Positions 7,013-14,589 of a stretch of 15,056 nucleotides of DNA are shown piece after piece. The translations under genes were made by a program, and so were the position numbers. A model generated the notes under the pieces. It was not told where the DNA came from, did not search any database, and worked only from the letters and a program-made list of their open reading frames with translations. The stretch comes from Pseudomonadota bacterium (lineage in GTDB: Bacteria > Pseudomonadota > Gammaproteobacteria > Xanthomonadales > Rhodanobacteraceae). The DNA is taken from contig JAFEEK010000440.1 in NCBI GenBank assembly GCA_018241165.1, positions 1 to 15,056 on the forward strand, given 5' to 3'. The first letter of the stretch is position 1; every line of letters starts with the position of its first letter.

Positions 7013-7680
7013 CGCACTACAAACCTTATCCGCATTCCCGGTTTCAGCAGCGCCGGCGGATCGCGCGCGGGATCGAACAGGGCCGATTCCGTGCGCCCGA
7101 TCAGATGCCAGCCGCCCGGCGTCTCGCGCGGGTACACGCCGGTTTGCGCGCCGCCGATGGCGACCGATCCGGCCGGTACGCGCGTGCGTGGCGTCGCGCG
7201 ACGCGGCATGTGCAAGACATCCGGCAGGCCAAGCAGGTAGGCAAATCCCGGCGTGAAGCCAAGCATGGCGACGCGGTATTCCGCGCCGCTGTGCAACTCG
7301 ACAACGGCCTCGCGCATCAGGCCTGCGTGCGCAGCGACATCGTCCAGATCCGGCCCGGAGTCGCCGCCGTAGGACACCGGGATTTCGATGATTCCTGCGT
7401 TGGTCGATGCGTCGGTGTGCGCATTCTCGACGAACGCGCCAAGTCGTAACGCGAGCCGCTCGAATGGCGAGTGCGCGTCCGCGCCGGTCCATGCGCCCGG
7501 GTCGTAGCGCACGCACACGCCGGCGTAGGAGGGCGCGATGTCCGTGATGCCGGGAAGGTTTGCATCGATCAATGCGCGAGCGATCGCCAGCGCGCGGGCA
7601 TTGATGTTCGCGTCGATGGCATCGCCGCAGTGGATCAGTGCGGCGCAGTCGCCGAGCGCTTCGATGCGCGGCGCACTCAT
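7009..7680 (-). CDS. pxpB: 5-oxoprolinase subunit B (allophanate hydrolase subunit 1 / KipI family)
   Basis: The 223-residue product shows the AHS1/KipI pattern: MSAPRIEALGDCAALIHCGD at the start, LPGITDIAPSYAGVCVRYDP (42-61), IPVSYGGDSGPDLDDVAAHAGL (99-120), and MLGFTPGFAYLLGLP (139-153). The last two are the most conserved blocks of the family. PxpB is the partner of PxpC in 5-oxoprolinase. The start at 7680 overlaps the HIT-gene stop as ATGA, and the stop overlaps the pxpC ATG, so the three junctions HIT/pxpB/pxpC/pxpA all have the same four-base overlap. A KipI-like role in kinase control is known for Bacillus relatives, but the complete pxpBCA set favours 5-oxoprolinase. Confidence 0.95.
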   Translation of the reverse strand: MSAPRIEALGDCAALIHCGDAIDANINARALAIARALIDANLPGITDIAPSYAGVCVRYDPGAWTGADAHSPFERLALRLGAFVENAHTDASTNAGIIEIPVSYGGDSGPDLDDVAAHAGLMREAVVELHSGAEYRVAMLGFTPGFAYLLGLPDVLHMPRRATPRTRVPAGSVAIGGAQTGVYPRETPGGWHLIGRTESALFDPARDPPALLKPGMRIRFVVR

Positions 7681-8105
7681 GCGGCGCGAATACCCAGCGC
7701 GCGGCGCAGCGCGGCCAGGCGTGCGTCGCGCGCATCCGGCGCATACGGCACGCGTTCGCCGAAACCCCAGACCGGGCGCGGCCATGCGGCGTCTTGCGCG
7801 TGGCGCGCGACGACGTGGACATGCAGTTGCGCGACGACGTTGCCGAGCGCGGCGATGTTCAGCTTGTCCGGCGCGAACAGCGATTGCATGGCGCGAGCGC
7901 AGCGATCGATTTGTGCGAGCAGAAGCTGCTGCGCGGCGGTGTCGAGGTCGGTGAGTTCGCGCAGGTTCGCGCGGCGCGGGACGAGAATCAGCCATGGAAA
8001 ACGCGCATCGTCCATCAGCAGCACGCGCGCAAGTTCCAGGTCGCCCACGCGATGCGTGTCGCCATCGAGGCGAGGGTCGAGGATGAAATCCGTTTCCATG
8101 GTCAT
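7677..8105 (-). CDS. HIT-family nucleotide hydrolase/transferase with a Q-x-H-x-H motif
   Basis: The 142-residue product has the HIT fold pattern: FILDPRLDGDTHRVGDLELARVLLMDD (7-33), WLILVPRR (38-45), LNIAALGNVVAQLHVHVVAR (82-101) and WPRPVWG (108-114). The active-site triad reads QLHVHVV (93-99), so the first histidine of the usual HxHxHxx motif is glutamine while H95 and H97 are kept. I recall this Q form with a following tryptophan block in proteobacterial HIT proteins, so it is probably a normal subfamily. The likely activity is hydrolysis of nucleoside phosphoramidates or dinucleoside polyphosphates. The start at 8105 leaves two bases after the upstream stop; ATG at 8099 is possible. Its link to 5-oxoproline metabolism is unknown. 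Confidence 0.9.
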   Translation of the reverse strand: MTMETDFILDPRLDGDTHRVGDLELARVLLMDDARFPWLILVPRRANLRELTDLDTAAQQLLLAQIDRCARAMQSLFAPDKLNIAALGNVVAQLHVHVVARHAQDAAWPRPVWGFGERVPYAPDARDARLAALRRALGIRAA

Positions 8106-8107
8106 GT

Positions 8108-8776
8108 TCAGGACAGATGTTTCGCAAACAGCGTCAATGTGCGCTCCAGCGCCAGTTTCGCTGCCGCGGCGTTGTAGGCATTGGCATCCGCATCACGGTT
8201 GAAGGCGTGGCCGCAATGTTCGTAGATGTAAATGGGTGCATCGGGCCAGGCCGCGCGTTGCTTGGCGATCGCTTCGGGCGGAATCGATGGATCGTCCGCG
8301 CCGAAATGGAAGATCGCGGGTGCCTTGAGCGGCTGGTCGAGAAAGCCGACATTGCGCGCGCCGTAGTAGCTCGATGCCGGCAGCGTCAGCACCTGCGCGG
8401 CGCGCAACGCGACCGTACCGCCCCAACAATAGCCGACCACGCCGCACTTGCCGCTGGATGCGATCGACTCCATCGCACTGGCCACGGCTTCCACCGCGCG
8501 ATCCATGCCGACTTCCAGCGCCAGCGCCTTGCCGCGTTCGATGCCGGACTTGTCGTAAGCAAGCTCGACGTCGTTTTCGGCAAAATCGAAGAATGCCGGC
8601 GCGATCGCGGTGTAGCCATGCGCGGCGTAGCCGTCGGCAACGCTGCGGATGTGCGCGTTGACGCCGAAAATTTCCTGCACCACGACAATGCCGCCTTTCG
8701 GCCTGCCGCCGGGTTTTGCCAGGTACGCGCCGATGCAATGCATGCCGGCGGTATTGAGCTTGATGCGCTCGCCCAT
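8108..8776 (-). CDS. Dienelactone hydrolase family protein
   Basis: The 222-residue alpha/beta hydrolase has the dienelactone hydrolase triad: nucleophile C117 in GYCWGG (115-120), an aspartate in FGADDPSIP (158-166, probably D162), and H190 in CGHAFN (188-193). E35 in VVQEIFGVN (32-40) matches the glutamate that interacts with the nucleophile in this family. These enzymes act on lactones or esters; the substrate here is not known. The frame reaches a GTG at 8836, but that start would lie upstream of the predicted promoter, so the ATG at 8776 is preferred. It has a modest GGA Shine-Dalgarno seven bases upstream. It is the first gene of the dlh-HIT-pxpBCA operon and lies 73 bases after the GGDEF gene. 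Confidence 0.9.
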   Translation of the reverse strand: MGERIKLNTAGMHCIGAYLAKPGGRPKGGIVVVQEIFGVNAHIRSVADGYAAHGYTAIAPAFFDFAENDVELAYDKSGIERGKALALEVGMDRAVEAVASAMESIASSGKCGVVGYCWGGTVALRAAQVLTLPASSYYGARNVGFLDQPLKAPAIFHFGADDPSIPPEAIAKQRAAWPDAPIYIYEHCGHAFNRDADANAYNAAAAKLALERTLTLFAKHLS

Positions 8777-8804
8777 GATTGTGTCCGTGCCCAGATCCGC
8801 GTCC

Positions 8805-8832
8805 AGCGTATCCCGGTGCGCCGGGTTGTCAA
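8805..8832 (-). promoter_or_regulatory. Predicted sigma-70 promoter of the dlh-HIT-pxpBCA operon
   Basis: On the minus strand a perfect -35 box TTGACA (8832-8827) is followed after 16 bases by TACGCT (8810-8805), a fair -10 box. Transcription would start near 8798, about 20 bases before the ATG at 8776. The element lies in the 73-base gap behind the GGDEF gene, so the operon can be expressed independently of it. Confidence 0.55.
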
Positions 8833-8849
8833 CCACGCCGGAGGAAACT

Positions 8850-10949
8850 TCAGGCGGCGTGCACGACGACGCGGTTGCGGCCTGCGTTCTTGGCCGCGTA
8901 AACGGCCTTGTCGGCCGCTTCGATCAGTTCCTCCAGACGCGCCGACGCCGGCATGCGCGACAGCAAAGCGATGCCGATACTGATGGTCGTTGCGTCCGGA
9001 TCGTCGGGCAGGAGTTCGGCAAGCGCCGCGGCGACGCGCGCGCGCAGGCGTTCGGCCAATTGTCGCGCCTGGGCAGCGTCGCGCACGCTGGTGGCCACGA
9101 TGAATTCCTCGCCGCCGTAGCGGCCGACGATGTCGCCGGCGCCCAACTGGTCGCACAGGGCATTCGCGCCGGCAACGAGCACGCGGTCGCCGAACTGGTG
9201 GCCATGGCGGTCGTTGATCTGCTTGAAGTGATCGAAGTCGATCAGCAATGTCGCCAGTTCGCAGTTGTCGCGTGCACACTCGACCCTCCGCGCATCGAGC
9301 TGGCGCAGCAGGTGGCCGCGGTTCGCTATGCCGGTGAGCGGATCGCGGATTGCGGCCTGGAACAGCTCGTCGGCCTGTTGCTGCAATCGCGTATTGGCGT
9401 CGCTCAGGGCGGTGCGTTGGGCTTCGACTTGCGCGTTGCGCATGCCGAGTTCGCGATTGAGCTTGCGCACGCTGGAAAACCGCCATGCGAGCAATCCCAG
9501 CACCATCGTCAACATGACGATCAGCGCGAGGCCGCGGTTGCGCTGCGCTTGCCGCTGCGCAAGTTGTGCGGCCTGTTGCTGGTTGTCGAGGGTCATCTGC
9601 GCAAGCTTGTGCTCGGCTTCCGCCCGCTCGTACTGGCTTTCCAGCAGCGCCAGTGCGCGGCTCGATCGGGTGTTCAACAGTTCGTCGCGCAAGGTCGAGC
9701 GTTTGTGCGCGTAGTCGAGCGCCAGCGCCAGGTTGCCCTGGGCAACGGCGAGCTTGTCGGCAAGCGCGTAGACGGCCGCCAGCATCGGCTTGAATTGCAT
9801 GGCGCTCGAATCGGCCGAAATTTCGTCGAGCAGGGACCGGCTCTGCGCGATGTCGCCCGCGGCGTACGCGTTTTCGGCAAGCGCAAGCTGGCTGCGTGTG
9901 ATGATCTCGTGCTGTTTGAGCTGACGACCGATCGCGAGCGCCTCGACGAGGCGCTCGCGTGCTTCGTCGGGGCGCTTCAAACCCGTCAGTGCACGACCGG
10001 CGTCGAACAGGTCGAAGCCGACAGCCGGTTTGTTGTCGAGGGCGCGCGCCAGGAGCAATGCCTCGTCCGCTGCGGCGAGCGCAGCCTGATACTCGCCGAT
10101 GTCGGCCAGCCAGCTCGAATACGTGCCGAGTGCCGACGAGTAGTCGAGGCTGTCGCCGTGGCTCGCGGCGGTTTCGATCGCGCGTGTGAAATATTTGCGC
10201 GTCAGGTTGTCGTCGCCGAGGTCGAGGCAGATCAGGGCGAGGTTGCGCAAGGTGCCGGCCAGGTCCACGCCGAGGCGTTCGCGGATTGCCAGCGTGCGCA
10301 TTTCCATGTCGAACGCGGTTGCATAATCGCCGCGGTCGCGTGCGATCAGGCCCAGAAACGACAATGCGCGGGCCATGTCGCGCCGATCGCCGAGCGCGGT
10401 CGCTGCCTCCAGCGCACGTTGGGTATGCGCGGTGGCGCTGTCGAGGCGGCCATGGCGGCGGTCGACGATGCCGAGGAAATACTCCGCATCGGCATGGGCG
10501 CTCGGCAACCTGGCGCGTTCGGCCAGCTGCGCCAATTCGTTGGAGATGCGTTCCGTGCGCGCGTAGTCGCTGACCGCGGCCTGTTCGCCGCGCAGTTCCA
10601 GGATTTCGGCTGCCGTACCGACGTCGCCGTATGCCAATGCAAGCCGTTGCGCTTGCAGCCAGTGCGCTTCGGCCAGATCGTAATTGCCGAGCGCATGTTC
10701 GGCGCCTCCGAGCAGGCGCTGCCAGGCGATCGCGCCGCGCGCGCCGAACAGCGCCGGGACGGCCGGCGTCAGGGGGCCGAGGCCGCGTTCGATCGCGGCG
10801 CCCAATTGCAGCGCATGGATCGCCGCCTGTGCGCGCGGGTAGGATTCGGGGATGGTTGTGCCGCTGGCACAAACGCAGGCCAACGCGAATGCCAGGCCGA
10901 CGCAGCACCGATGCCGCCAACTTGCATTCGTCCCGCCGCATTGCTTCAC
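8850..10949 (-). CDS. Exported TPR / transmembrane / GGDEF diguanylate cyclase (downstream paralogue)
   Basis: The 699-residue product has an N-terminal hydrophobic segment (about 16-30), TPR-like helical repeats (about 75-425; for example LIARDRGDYATAFDMEMRTL), a coiled-coil region (about 430-470), a membrane helix (473-489), a second coiled coil (about 495-530) and a GGDEF domain (535-695). The active site GGEEF (612-616) is intact, as are DPLTGIANR (536-544) and DFDHFKQIND (571-580). It should make cyclic di-GMP in the cytosol in response to a periplasmic signal. The RxxD inhibitory site is lost: GAGD stands at 603-606. The GTG start at 10949 is chosen for its GGGGA six bases upstream; the frame is open to 11120 but would enter the neighbouring gene. 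An ATG-TGA pair overlaps this GTG. It is the tandem partner of the gene at 11071-13167. Confidence 0.93.
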   Translation of the reverse strand: MKQCGGTNASWRHRCCVGLAFALACVCASGTTIPESYPRAQAAIHALQLGAAIERGLGPLTPAVPALFGARGAIAWQRLLGGAEHALGNYDLAEAHWLQAQRLALAYGDVGTAAEILELRGEQAAVSDYARTERISNELAQLAERARLPSAHADAEYFLGIVDRRHGRLDSATAHTQRALEAATALGDRRDMARALSFLGLIARDRGDYATAFDMEMRTLAIRERLGVDLAGTLRNLALICLDLGDDNLTRKYFTRAIETAASHGDSLDYSSALGTYSSWLADIGEYQAALAAADEALLLARALDNKPAVGFDLFDAGRALTGLKRPDEARERLVEALAIGRQLKQHEIITRSQLALAENAYAAGDIAQSRSLLDEISADSSAMQFKPMLAAVYALADKLAVAQGNLALALDYAHKRSTLRDELLNTRSSRALALLESQYERAEAEHKLAQMTLDNQQQAAQLAQRQAQRNRGLALIVMLTMVLGLLAWRFSSVRKLNRELGMRNAQVEAQRTALSDANTRLQQQADELFQAAIRDPLTGIANRGHLLRQLDARRVECARDNCELATLLIDFDHFKQINDRHGHQFGDRVLVAGANALCDQLGAGDIVGRYGGEEFIVATSVRDAAQARQLAERLRARVAAALAELLPDDPDATTISIGIALLSRMPASARLEELIEAADKAVYAAKNAGRNRVVVHAA

Positions 10950-10992
10950 ATGTATTCCCCGTGCGATTCCCTTGCGAAACACGTGCCGAACA

Positions 10993-11018
10993 AGTGTAAT
11001 CCAGCGGGGAACCGGCAA
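10993..11018 (-). promoter_or_regulatory. Putative promoter of the downstream GGDEF gene
   Basis: On the minus strand TTGCCG (11018-11013) precedes TACACT (10998-10993) by only 14 bases, short for sigma-70. The block TTACACTTGTTCGG (10999-10986) nearly matches TTACACTTGTACGG upstream of the paralogue. The start codon lies 44 bases further on. Conservation between paralogues is the main support. Confidence 0.4.
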
Positions 11019-11047
11019 AACCCGTGCCAACTGCACCGGGCTGGGCG

Positions 11048-11068
11048 AAAACCTGCGATCGTCGCAGG
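11048..11068 (-). terminator. Intrinsic terminator of the upstream GGDEF gene
   Basis: On the minus strand, two bases after the stop codon at 11071, there is a perfect 7-bp stem CCTGCGA-CGA-TCGCAGG (11068-11052) followed directly by TTTT (11051-11048). The short T-run makes it moderate in strength. It separates the two GGDEF genes, so the downstream one needs its own promoter. Confidence 0.75.
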
Positions 11069-11070
11069 CT

Positions 11071-13167
11071 TCAGGCGGCGTGCATTTCGACGCGGTTGCG
11101 CCCGGCCGCCTTGGCGGCATACACCGCCCGGTCGGCGGCTTCGATCAGCGCTTCCAGCCGTGCTGGCTTGGGCAAACGCGAAAGCAGGGCGATGCCGATG
11201 CTTATCGTTACAGCGCCGTGTGTCTCGGGAAGAAAATCCGTCATCGCTTCGGCGACGCGTTCGCGCAGGCGTTCGGCCACGCGCGCGGCGTCCAGCGCAT
11301 CGCCGCCGCTGACCACGGCGATGAATTCCTCGCCGCCGTAGCGTCCGAGCAAATCGCCCGGTTCCAGCCATTGGCGCAGGGTCTGCACGCCGGCGACCAG
11401 GACGCGGTCGCCGTACAGGTGCCCGTGCGCATCGTTGATCCGCTTGAAGTGATCGAAGTCGATCATGAACGCTGCCAATTCGCTGCCGTTGCGCACGCAG
11501 TCGGCGATGCGTGAGTCAAGTTGTCGCATCAGATGCCCACGGTTGGATACGCCGGTGAGTGGATCGCTGATCGCAGCCTGGAACAATTCATCGGCTTGCT
11601 GTTGCAGGCGATCGTTGGCGCGACTCAATGCCGCACGCTGCGATTCGACCTCGGCATTGCGCGTGGCCAGCGCGTTGTTCAGCTTGCGCACGCCGACGAA
11701 ACGCCAGGCCAGCAGGAGCAGGATCGCGCCGAGGCCGCAGGCGGCGACGATGACGTAGTTTCGTTGCAGGTGCTGTTGCGCAAGACGCGTGGCCTGCAAC
11801 TGGTTTTCCTTGCCGGCCAGCGCGAGTTGCTGATCGGCGGTGGCGCGCGCGTACTGGCTTTCCTGTGCAGCGAGGCGGCGGCTTGCGCGCGTGCCGAGCA
11901 ATTCCTCACGCAAGGCGGCAGCGGCATGCGCATAGCCCAGTGCCTGCGCGGGCTTGCCGATTGCAGTCGCGATCTTTTCGCGCACTTCGTTGACCTCGGC
12001 CATCAGCGGCTTGTAGCGTGCCGCCTGCGGGTCGGCGAATGCGGCGAGCAGCATGCGGTCCGCCTGGGCAGGTTCGCCGCGAGCCAGTGCCACTTCCGCG
12101 AGCGAAACCTGGGCGTGCGCAAGAATTTCGTGCTGGTTGAGTTCGCGCCCGATTGCAAGTGCGCCATGCAGTTGCAAATCCGCTTCCTCGAGTCGATTCA
12201 TGCCGAGCAATGCGCGGCCGCTGTTGAGCAGGTCGAAACCGACCGACGGGCGGTCGCCGATTGCGCTACTCACGGCGAGCGATTCCTGTGCAGCCGCCAG
12301 GGCCGGTGCGAATTCGCCGGCATCGACCAGATATCCCGCCCAGGTGCCGAGGATGGCTGCGTAGTTGGCGCTGTCGCCGTGTCGTTTCGCGACGTCGAGT
12401 GCGCGCGTGAAATAGTCGCGCGCGGCGACATCGTCGCCGAGGTCGCGGTAGACCAGGGCCATGTTGCGCAAGGTCAGTTCGAGCTGGTCGTCGTTGCGCT
12501 CGCGGATCGCCAGCGCCTGGCGGAACAGATCCAGCGCGGCGGCATAGTCGCCGCGATCGCGCGCCAGGGTGCCGAGATTGGATAGCGCCGTGGCGGTGCC
12601 GGCTTCCTGTCCCAGCGCGCGTTGCAATGCGAGCGCCCGCTGCGCATGCGCCTGTGCATCATCGAGGCGGCCGCGACGTCGGGCAACGACGCCAAGGTAT
12701 TCCTCGGCCTTCGCCTGCGCCCACGGCAGGTCGGCGCGCGCGGCCAGTTGCACCAGTTCGTTCGACAGCTTCTCGGCGCGATCATAGTCGCCGGTCAGGA
12801 TGGCGATCTCGCCGCGACTGATCGCGCTGGCGGCGGCGTCGGCGGGCTCGTCGAAAGTCGCCGCCATCGCCTGTGCACGACGATAGTGGATTTCGGCGTT
12901 GCCGTAGGAATCAAGGGCGAGGAAAACGCCGCCGAGCAGACGCTCGAACCGGATGCTGCGAAGCGGGCCGATCAGCGCGGGGACGGCGGGCGCCAACGGC
13001 GATACGTTGCGTTCAATCGCGGCCGCCAGTTTCTGTGAATCGGCCGCGGCCAGCGCACGCGGATACGTCGCGGAACCGGCCGGGGCTTCGGCAAACGCAC
13101 TGGCGCACAGCATCGACGCCATGAATAACAGCCAATGCGCGCGACCGGTGGTAACGCCAGCCTTCAT
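11071..13167 (-). CDS. Exported TPR / transmembrane / GGDEF diguanylate cyclase (upstream paralogue)
   Basis: The 698-residue product mirrors its neighbour almost position for position. It has a clear signal peptide with cleavage after AFA (24-26), TPR-like repeats (about 80-425; for example TLARDRGDYAAALDLFRQAL at 200-219), a coiled coil (about 430-470), a membrane helix (471-488), a linker helix (about 495-530) and a GGDEF domain (535-695). GGEEF (611-615), DPLTGVSNR (535-543) and DFDHFKRIND (570-579) are intact, so diguanylate cyclase activity is expected. The inhibitory RxxD site is again absent (EPGD at 602-605). The ATG at 13167 gives the signal peptide and has AGGG eight bases upstream; the frame is open to 13281. 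It is divergent from rimO and followed by an intrinsic terminator. Confidence 0.93.
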   Translation of the reverse strand: MKAGVTTGRAHWLLFMASMLCASAFAEAPAGSATYPRALAAADSQKLAAAIERNVSPLAPAVPALIGPLRSIRFERLLGGVFLALDSYGNAEIHYRRAQAMAATFDEPADAAASAISRGEIAILTGDYDRAEKLSNELVQLAARADLPWAQAKAEEYLGVVARRRGRLDDAQAHAQRALALQRALGQEAGTATALSNLGTLARDRGDYAAALDLFRQALAIRERNDDQLELTLRNMALVYRDLGDDVAARDYFTRALDVAKRHGDSANYAAILGTWAGYLVDAGEFAPALAAAQESLAVSSAIGDRPSVGFDLLNSGRALLGMNRLEEADLQLHGALAIGRELNQHEILAHAQVSLAEVALARGEPAQADRMLLAAFADPQAARYKPLMAEVNEVREKIATAIGKPAQALGYAHAAAALREELLGTRASRRLAAQESQYARATADQQLALAGKENQLQATRLAQQHLQRNYVIVAACGLGAILLLLAWRFVGVRKLNNALATRNAEVESQRAALSRANDRLQQQADELFQAAISDPLTGVSNRGHLMRQLDSRIADCVRNGSELAAFMIDFDHFKRINDAHGHLYGDRVLVAGVQTLRQWLEPGDLLGRYGGEEFIAVVSGGDALDAARVAERLRERVAEAMTDFLPETHGAVTISIGIALLSRLPKPARLEALIEAADRAVYAAKAAGRNRVEMHAA

Positions 13168-13223
13168 CGGATCAGCCCTGTACTCTTCGGCTGCGGTTCC
13201 CCAGCGAAACCGCAAACCGTACA

Positions 13224-13253
13224 AGTGTAAACTACGCGGCCGATTCGCGGCAA
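13224..13253 (-). promoter_or_regulatory. Putative promoter of the upstream GGDEF gene
   Basis: On the minus strand TTGCCG (13253-13248) is followed after 18 bases by TACACT (13229-13224), about 57 bases before the ATG at 13167. The block TTACACTTGTACGG (13230-13217) is shared with the paralogue's upstream region. On the plus strand a weak TAAACT (13228-13233) overlaps it and could serve rimO, but no matching -35 box is seen. Confidence 0.45.
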
Positions 13254-13265
13254 AGCGGTTCCTGA

Positions 13266-14585
13266 ATGTCCAAGATTTCACCCAAAGTCGGTTTCGTCAG
13301 CCTTGGCTGCCCCAAGGCGCTGGTGGATTCCGAACGCATCCTCACCCAGTTGCGTGTGGAAGGTTACGAAATAGTGCCCAGCTACGGCGCAGCCGACGTG
13401 GTCGTGGTCAACACCTGCGGTTTCATCGATGCGGCGGTGACCGAATCCCTGGACGCGATCGGCGAGGCGCTGGCCGAAAACGGCAAGGTCATCGTGACCG
13501 GCTGCCTGGGCAAGCGCGCGGAGGTGATCCGCGAGGCGCATCCTGATGTACTCGCAATCACCGGTCCGCAGGATTACGCCAGCGTGATGAGCGCGGTGCA
13601 CAAACAGGTGCCGCGCAAACACGATCCGCATCTGGACCTGGTGCCGGCACAAGGCATCAAGCTCACGCCGAAGCATTACGCTTACCTGAAGATTTCCGAA
13701 GGCTGTAACCATCGCTGCACGTTTTGCATCATTCCGTCGATGCGCGGCGAGCTGGTGTCGCGGCCGATCGACGACGTGCTGGTCGAGGCGGAAAAACTGG
13801 TCAAGTCCGGCGTACGCGAATTGCTGGTGATCTCCCAGGACACCAGCGCCTACGGCGTGGACGTGAAATACGCGGCGCGCGAATGGCGCGGCAAGAGCTA
13901 TCGCACGCGCATGACGCAACTGTGCGAAGGACTTGCGGAGTTGGGCGCATGGGTACGCCTGCACTACGTCTACCCGTATCCGCACGTGGACGAGGTGATA
14001 CCGTTGATGGCGGATGGCAGGATCCTTCCGTACCTGGACGTTCCATTCCAGCATGCCAGTCCGCGCGTCCTGAAGTTGATGAAGCGCCCCGGCGCGGTCG
14101 ACAAGGTGCTCGCGCGCGTGGCGGCGTGGCGCAGGACGTGTCCCGACATCACCATCCGCAGCACTTTCATCGTCGGCTTTCCGGGCGAAACGCAGGCCGA
14201 GTTCGAAGAGTTGCTCGCTTTCCTCGATGAAGCACAACTCGATCGCGTCGGTGCGTTCGCCTATTCGCCGGTCGATGGCGCGAAGGCAAATGAATTGCCC
14301 GACCCGGTCGACGAGGAAATCAAGCAGGAACGCCTCGAACGATTCATGGCCAAGCAAGCGGCCATCAGCGCGGGAAAATTGCAACGCAAGATCGGCAAGA
14401 CGCTCAAGGCACTGGTCGATCATGTCGATGGCGATGGTGCGATCGCGCGCACCAGCGCCGATGCGCCCGAGATCGACGGCGTGCTGCGCATCCGCGATGG
14501 GCACAAACTCAAGCCGGGGCAGTTTGTGGATGTGCGTGTCGAGGCGGCGGACGAGCACGATTTGATTGGACGGATTGCAATCTGA
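13266..14585 (+). CDS. rimO: Ribosomal protein S12 (Asp) methylthiotransferase
   Basis: The 439-residue radical SAM enzyme adds a methylthio group to a conserved aspartate of ribosomal protein S12. The N-terminal cluster-binding cysteines are C15 (LGCPK), C51 (NTCGF) and C80 (TGCLG). The radical SAM motif CxxxCxxC is C147-C151-C154 in [10 protein letters not shown], followed by [31 protein letters not shown] lies in the barrel, and a TRAM domain forms the last 70 residues or so, ending [20 protein letters not shown] and the length point to RimO rather than the related tRNA enzyme MiaB. The ATG at 13266 gives the normal family start; no strong Shine-Dalgarno is seen. The gene is divergent from the GGDEF pair and followed by a double-hairpin repeat. 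Confidence 0.97.
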   Translation: MSKISPKVGFVSLGCPKALVDSERILTQLRVEGYEIVPSYGAADVVVVNTCGFIDAAVTESLDAIGEALAENGKVIVTGCLGKRAEVIREAHPDVLAITGPQDYASVMSAVHKQVPRKHDPHLDLVPAQGIKLTPKHYAYLKISEGCNHRCTFCIIPSMRGELVSRPIDDVLVEAEKLVKSGVRELLVISQDTSAYGVDVKYAAREWRGKSYRTRMTQLCEGLAELGAWVRLHYVYPYPHVDEVIPLMADGRILPYLDVPFQHASPRVLKLMKRPGAVDKVLARVAAWRRTCPDITIRSTFIVGFPGETQAEFEELLAFLDEAQLDRVGAFAYSPVDGAKANELPDPVDEEIKQERLERFMAKQAAISAGKLQRKIGKTLKALVDHVDGDGAIARTSADAPEIDGVLRIRDGHKLKPGQFVDVRVEAADEHDLIGRIAI

Positions 14586-14589
14586 ATTT

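Noticed and set aside
7013..7822. Upstream extension of the pxpC frame that could look like a fusion
   Set aside because: It lies wholly over pxpB in another frame and has no recognisable motif. The ATGA overlap at 7012 marks the true start.
10949..10956. ATG-TGA minimal upstream frame overlapping the GTG start of the downstream GGDEF gene
   Set aside because: The overlap could influence initiation, but a start-stop pair of this kind often arises by chance and nothing else supports it.
8386..11312. Very long open frames of over 850 codons on both strands across the GGDEF genes
   Set aside because: The minus-strand frame is out of register with the clear TPR-GGDEF protein, and the plus-strand one is antisense to it. 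Both are arginine- or alanine-rich without family features, as expected from GC-rich codon bias.
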